Below, one piece after another: positions 6,319 through 7,915 of a DNA stretch of 7,915 bases. Where the stretch lies: NCBI GenBank assembly GCA_027364815.1, contig DAHXOQ010000131.1:1-7915 (forward strand). The letters are read 5' to 3'. The notes below the pieces were generated by a model that worked only from the letters and a program-made list of their open reading frames with translations, had not been told where the DNA came from and did not search any database. The DNA is from Acidobacteriaceae bacterium (lineage in GTDB: Bacteria > Acidobacteriota > Terriglobia > Terriglobales > Acidobacteriaceae). Positions within the stretch are counted from its first letter, which is position 1. Each line of letters starts with the position of its first letter. Made by a program: the position numbers and the translations under genes.

Positions 6319-7491
6319 TTATTTTCGCCGGGATTTTTCTTCGCCCGTTGTACTTGTGAGCAGCGTCTGGCTGATGGTGTCGAGCAGCACACCAGATGGG
6401 TCGCTTTCGTGATCCCAGTACATGACGCCGCCTAACTTCTGATTGAGCACATAACGGCATTTAGCGGCAAGCGACTCTGGATCTTCATAGGAGACGAAGA
6501 CTTGAGTCGTTGCATTGTAAAGATATGGAGCTGAAGCGATGGGGTCCCAATAGCGAATGAATCCATGATCGAGCATGGTTGTCGTGATGATGCTATAGGG
6601 CGGATTAGCATGCGGAACTGGCTTGCCGGGTTGCAGGTAGCCATGATCGAGGTCAGCGACCTGACCCCACATATGACCATAGAAAGGCACGCCGAGGATG
6701 ATTTTTTTCGCCGGGACTCCTGCCTTCTCAAAGGCATGAACTGACGCGTCAGCAGAGTAGTTCCTGATGTCGGCGGGGTTAGTAAACAACGGCGCGTGGT
6801 GGCCGGTGAGCGGCTCAGAACCGGGCTCAACATAGTCGTAAGCCATCAGGTTCACAGTATCGACGTACTCTTGCACCTTGCTCATCTCGGTGTGCGCCAG
6901 GTATTCATTCGAGGCCCCTGCGGCGATGGTGAGGTAAAGTCTTCGGTGTGTCCTCGCGGATTCCTGATCGAAGCGAAGGCGCAATTCCTTGAGCAGCAGA
7001 ATACAGTTTTGCCCGTCAACATTGCGGAAGTTGCGCGAGGAGCCGGCCATGCCGGGAAACTCCCAATCAACGTCGAGCCCATCGAGTTCGTAGCGCGCCA
7101 GAAACTCCATCACGCTGTCAATGAAAATATGTCTGCTTTGCGCCGTGAGCGCAACATCAGAAAAGTGCGATGACCATAGCCATCCGCCAACTGAGACAAG
7201 AACAGTGAAAGAAGGATTTTGTTTTCTGAGCTGGGTCAGTGCGGCGAAATTTGCCTCATCTGATTTGTAACCGGTCACCATACGGCCATCTTTGATGTTG
7301 GCAAAAGCGTAATTGACACGCGTGAGCTTGTGCGGGTCAACCTCTCCTGGTTGCAAAGTAGCATCTGGTTTGAAGACGTAGCCAACGATGATTGGCGCGG
7401 AGGATTGAGCAACCGCATTGCTGATGAAAGGCAGAGTCAGAGCGCTAAGCAGGAGAGCGGCAGATAGGAAGCGATTGCGACGCTGGAACAT
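6319..7491 (-). CDS. Secreted glycoside hydrolase family 18 (chitinase-like)
   Basis: Encodes 390 aa. GH18 enzymes cleave beta-1,4-N-acetylglucosamine linkages in chitin or related polymers by substrate-assisted catalysis. The N-terminus is a clear signal peptide (RRNR, hydrophobic 8-23, cleavage likely after AVA at 26-28), so it acts outside the cytoplasm. Seen in order: VGYVF (strand 1), VNYAFANI, VLVSVGGW (substrate-binding strand 3), DGLDVDWE (137-144) with the catalytic Glu144 and the supporting Asp140 and Asp142, VNLMAYDY, ILGVPFYG, and GGVMYWDHESD near the end with the conserved strand-8 tryptophan. All key residues are intact. No carbohydrate-binding or LysM module is attached, and the tail is short and basic. 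AGAGG 5 bases before ATG supports the start. The phosphoacyltransferase gene ends 61 bp upstream on the same strand, so a shared transcript is possible but functionally unexplained. Lysozyme-like or endo-beta-N-acetylglucosaminidase activity is an alternative specificity. Confidence 0.93.
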   Translation of the reverse strand: MFQRRNRFLSAALLLSALTLPFISNAVAQSSAPIIVGYVFKPDATLQPGEVDPHKLTRVNYAFANIKDGRMVTGYKSDEANFAALTQLRKQNPSFTVLVSVGGWLWSSHFSDVALTAQSRHIFIDSVMEFLARYELDGLDVDWEFPGMAGSSRNFRNVDGQNCILLLKELRLRFDQESARTHRRLYLTIAAGASNEYLAHTEMSKVQEYVDTVNLMAYDYVEPGSEPLTGHHAPLFTNPADIRNYSADASVHAFEKAGVPAKKIILGVPFYGHMWGQVADLDHGYLQPGKPVPHANPPYSIITTTMLDHGFIRYWDPIASAPYLYNATTQVFVSYEDPESLAAKCRYVLNQKLGGVMYWDHESDPSGVLLDTISQTLLTSTTGEEKSRRK

Positions 7492-7552
7492 GGAAGCCTC
7501 TCAATAAAACTAACAAAGGTGCGGGCTTCACTACGAATTTTTATTTTTGCAC

Positions 7553-7915
7553 TTATGCCAAAACGGGTGCAGGCTTGGCAAGCAATGCGCCAAGCGCGCA
7601 GCTAGCCATGCGCGCCAACTCGCCGTCAGCGCGACTGGTGAGCACAATTGGAACTTTGGCGCCGACCACAACTCCTGCGGCCAATGCGCCGGCCAAATAC
7701 TGAAGTTCTTTGAAGAGAATATTGCCTGCTTCGAGATTAGGAACCATCAGGAGATCAACATCTCCTGAAACCAGTGATTCAATCTTTTTGATGCGCGCCG
7801 CATCGCTCGAAATTGCATTGTCGAATGCGAGCGGTCCGTCGACGATTGCGCCGGTAATCTGACCACGATCCACCATTTTGCAGAGCGCCGCAGCATCGAG
7901 CGTTGAGGGTATTGC
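7553..7915 (-). CDS. Phosphate acetyl/butyryltransferase, C-terminal part (5' end outside window)
   Basis: The frame is open through the right edge; 120 residues and a TAA stop (7555-7553) are visible. The residues before the internal Met at 7876 (ending STLDAAALCKM) continue the family sequence, so that Met is not the start. Seen: GAIVDGPLAFDNAIS, then DVDLLMVPNLEAGNILFKEL and VPIVLTSRAD, the typical C-terminal signatures of the PTA/PTB phosphotransacylase family, which moves acyl groups between CoA and phosphate in the cytoplasm. The DGPLAFDNA form is closest to phosphate butyryltransferases and to the enzymes fused to an enoyl-CoA hydratase domain. Whether this is Pta, Ptb or the fused form depends on the unseen N-terminus. 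An acyl kinase gene could lie nearby outside the window. Confidence 0.9.
   Translation of the reverse strand, partial: AIPSTLDAAALCKMVDRGQITGAIVDGPLAFDNAISSDAARIKKIESLVSGDVDLLMVPNLEAGNILFKELQYLAGALAAGVVVGAKVPIVLTSRADGELARMASCALGALLAKPAPVLA

Noticed and set aside
6110..6412. 100-codon plus-strand open frame between sigma and GH18
   Set aside because: It begins with GTG without a clear ribosome binding site, runs antisense into the end of the GH18 gene, and has no domain-like composition.
7547..7768. 73-codon plus-strand open frame at the right end
   Set aside because: It is antisense to the conserved phosphoacyltransferase and shows no independent coding signal.

Overview
The window looks like chromosomal DNA from a free-living, polysaccharide-using Gram-negative-type bacterium. 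The gene content suggests Acidobacteriota (Terriglobia/Acidobacteriaceae-like): a DUF3300 secreted protein, a DUF3417-type alpha-glucan phosphorylase, a secreted GH18 hydrolase, and an ECF sigma factor grouped with small poorly known proteins. That assignment is an inference from protein style and roughly balanced base composition, not from a marker gene. No tRNA, rRNA, CRISPR array, insertion sequence or phage gene is visible.

Layout. (1) Minus strand, 3386 down to 1: an alpha-glucan (glycogen/maltodextrin) phosphorylase, then 84 bp with a perfect 8-bp hairpin, then a secreted DUF3300 protein whose C-terminus runs off the left edge. (2) 3387-3933: a long AT-rich divergent intergenic region with a near-perfect 17-bp palindrome and weak promoter-like boxes. 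(3) Plus strand, 3824-6043: a possible 57-codon leader ORF with a good ribosome binding site, a small single-pass membrane protein, then a tightly packed unit of three genes: a rhodanese-like protein, a degenerate receiver-like protein (ATGA overlap with the first) and an ECF-type sigma factor behind a perfect AGGAGG. A 12-bp stem-loop follows the sigma gene. (4) Minus strand, 7915 down to 6319: the C-terminal part of a phosphate acetyl/butyryltransferase entering from the right edge, then a secreted GH18 chitinase-like enzyme, which converges on the sigma unit.

How the genes may work together. The outer genes are carbon metabolism and cell-surface functions: release of glucose-1-phosphate from storage glucan, hydrolysis of a beta-1,4-GlcNAc-type polymer outside the cytoplasm, and acyl-CoA/acyl-phosphate interconversion. 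The central unit is the part most worth attention. An ECF sigma factor has no recognisable anti-sigma gene beside it; instead it is translated with a rhodanese-fold protein that keeps a loop cysteine and a receiver-like protein that has lost the phospho-acceptor aspartate. This could be a phosphorylation-independent (perhaps thiol- or sulfur-responsive) sigma control module, but that function is inferred from gene order and residue loss only.
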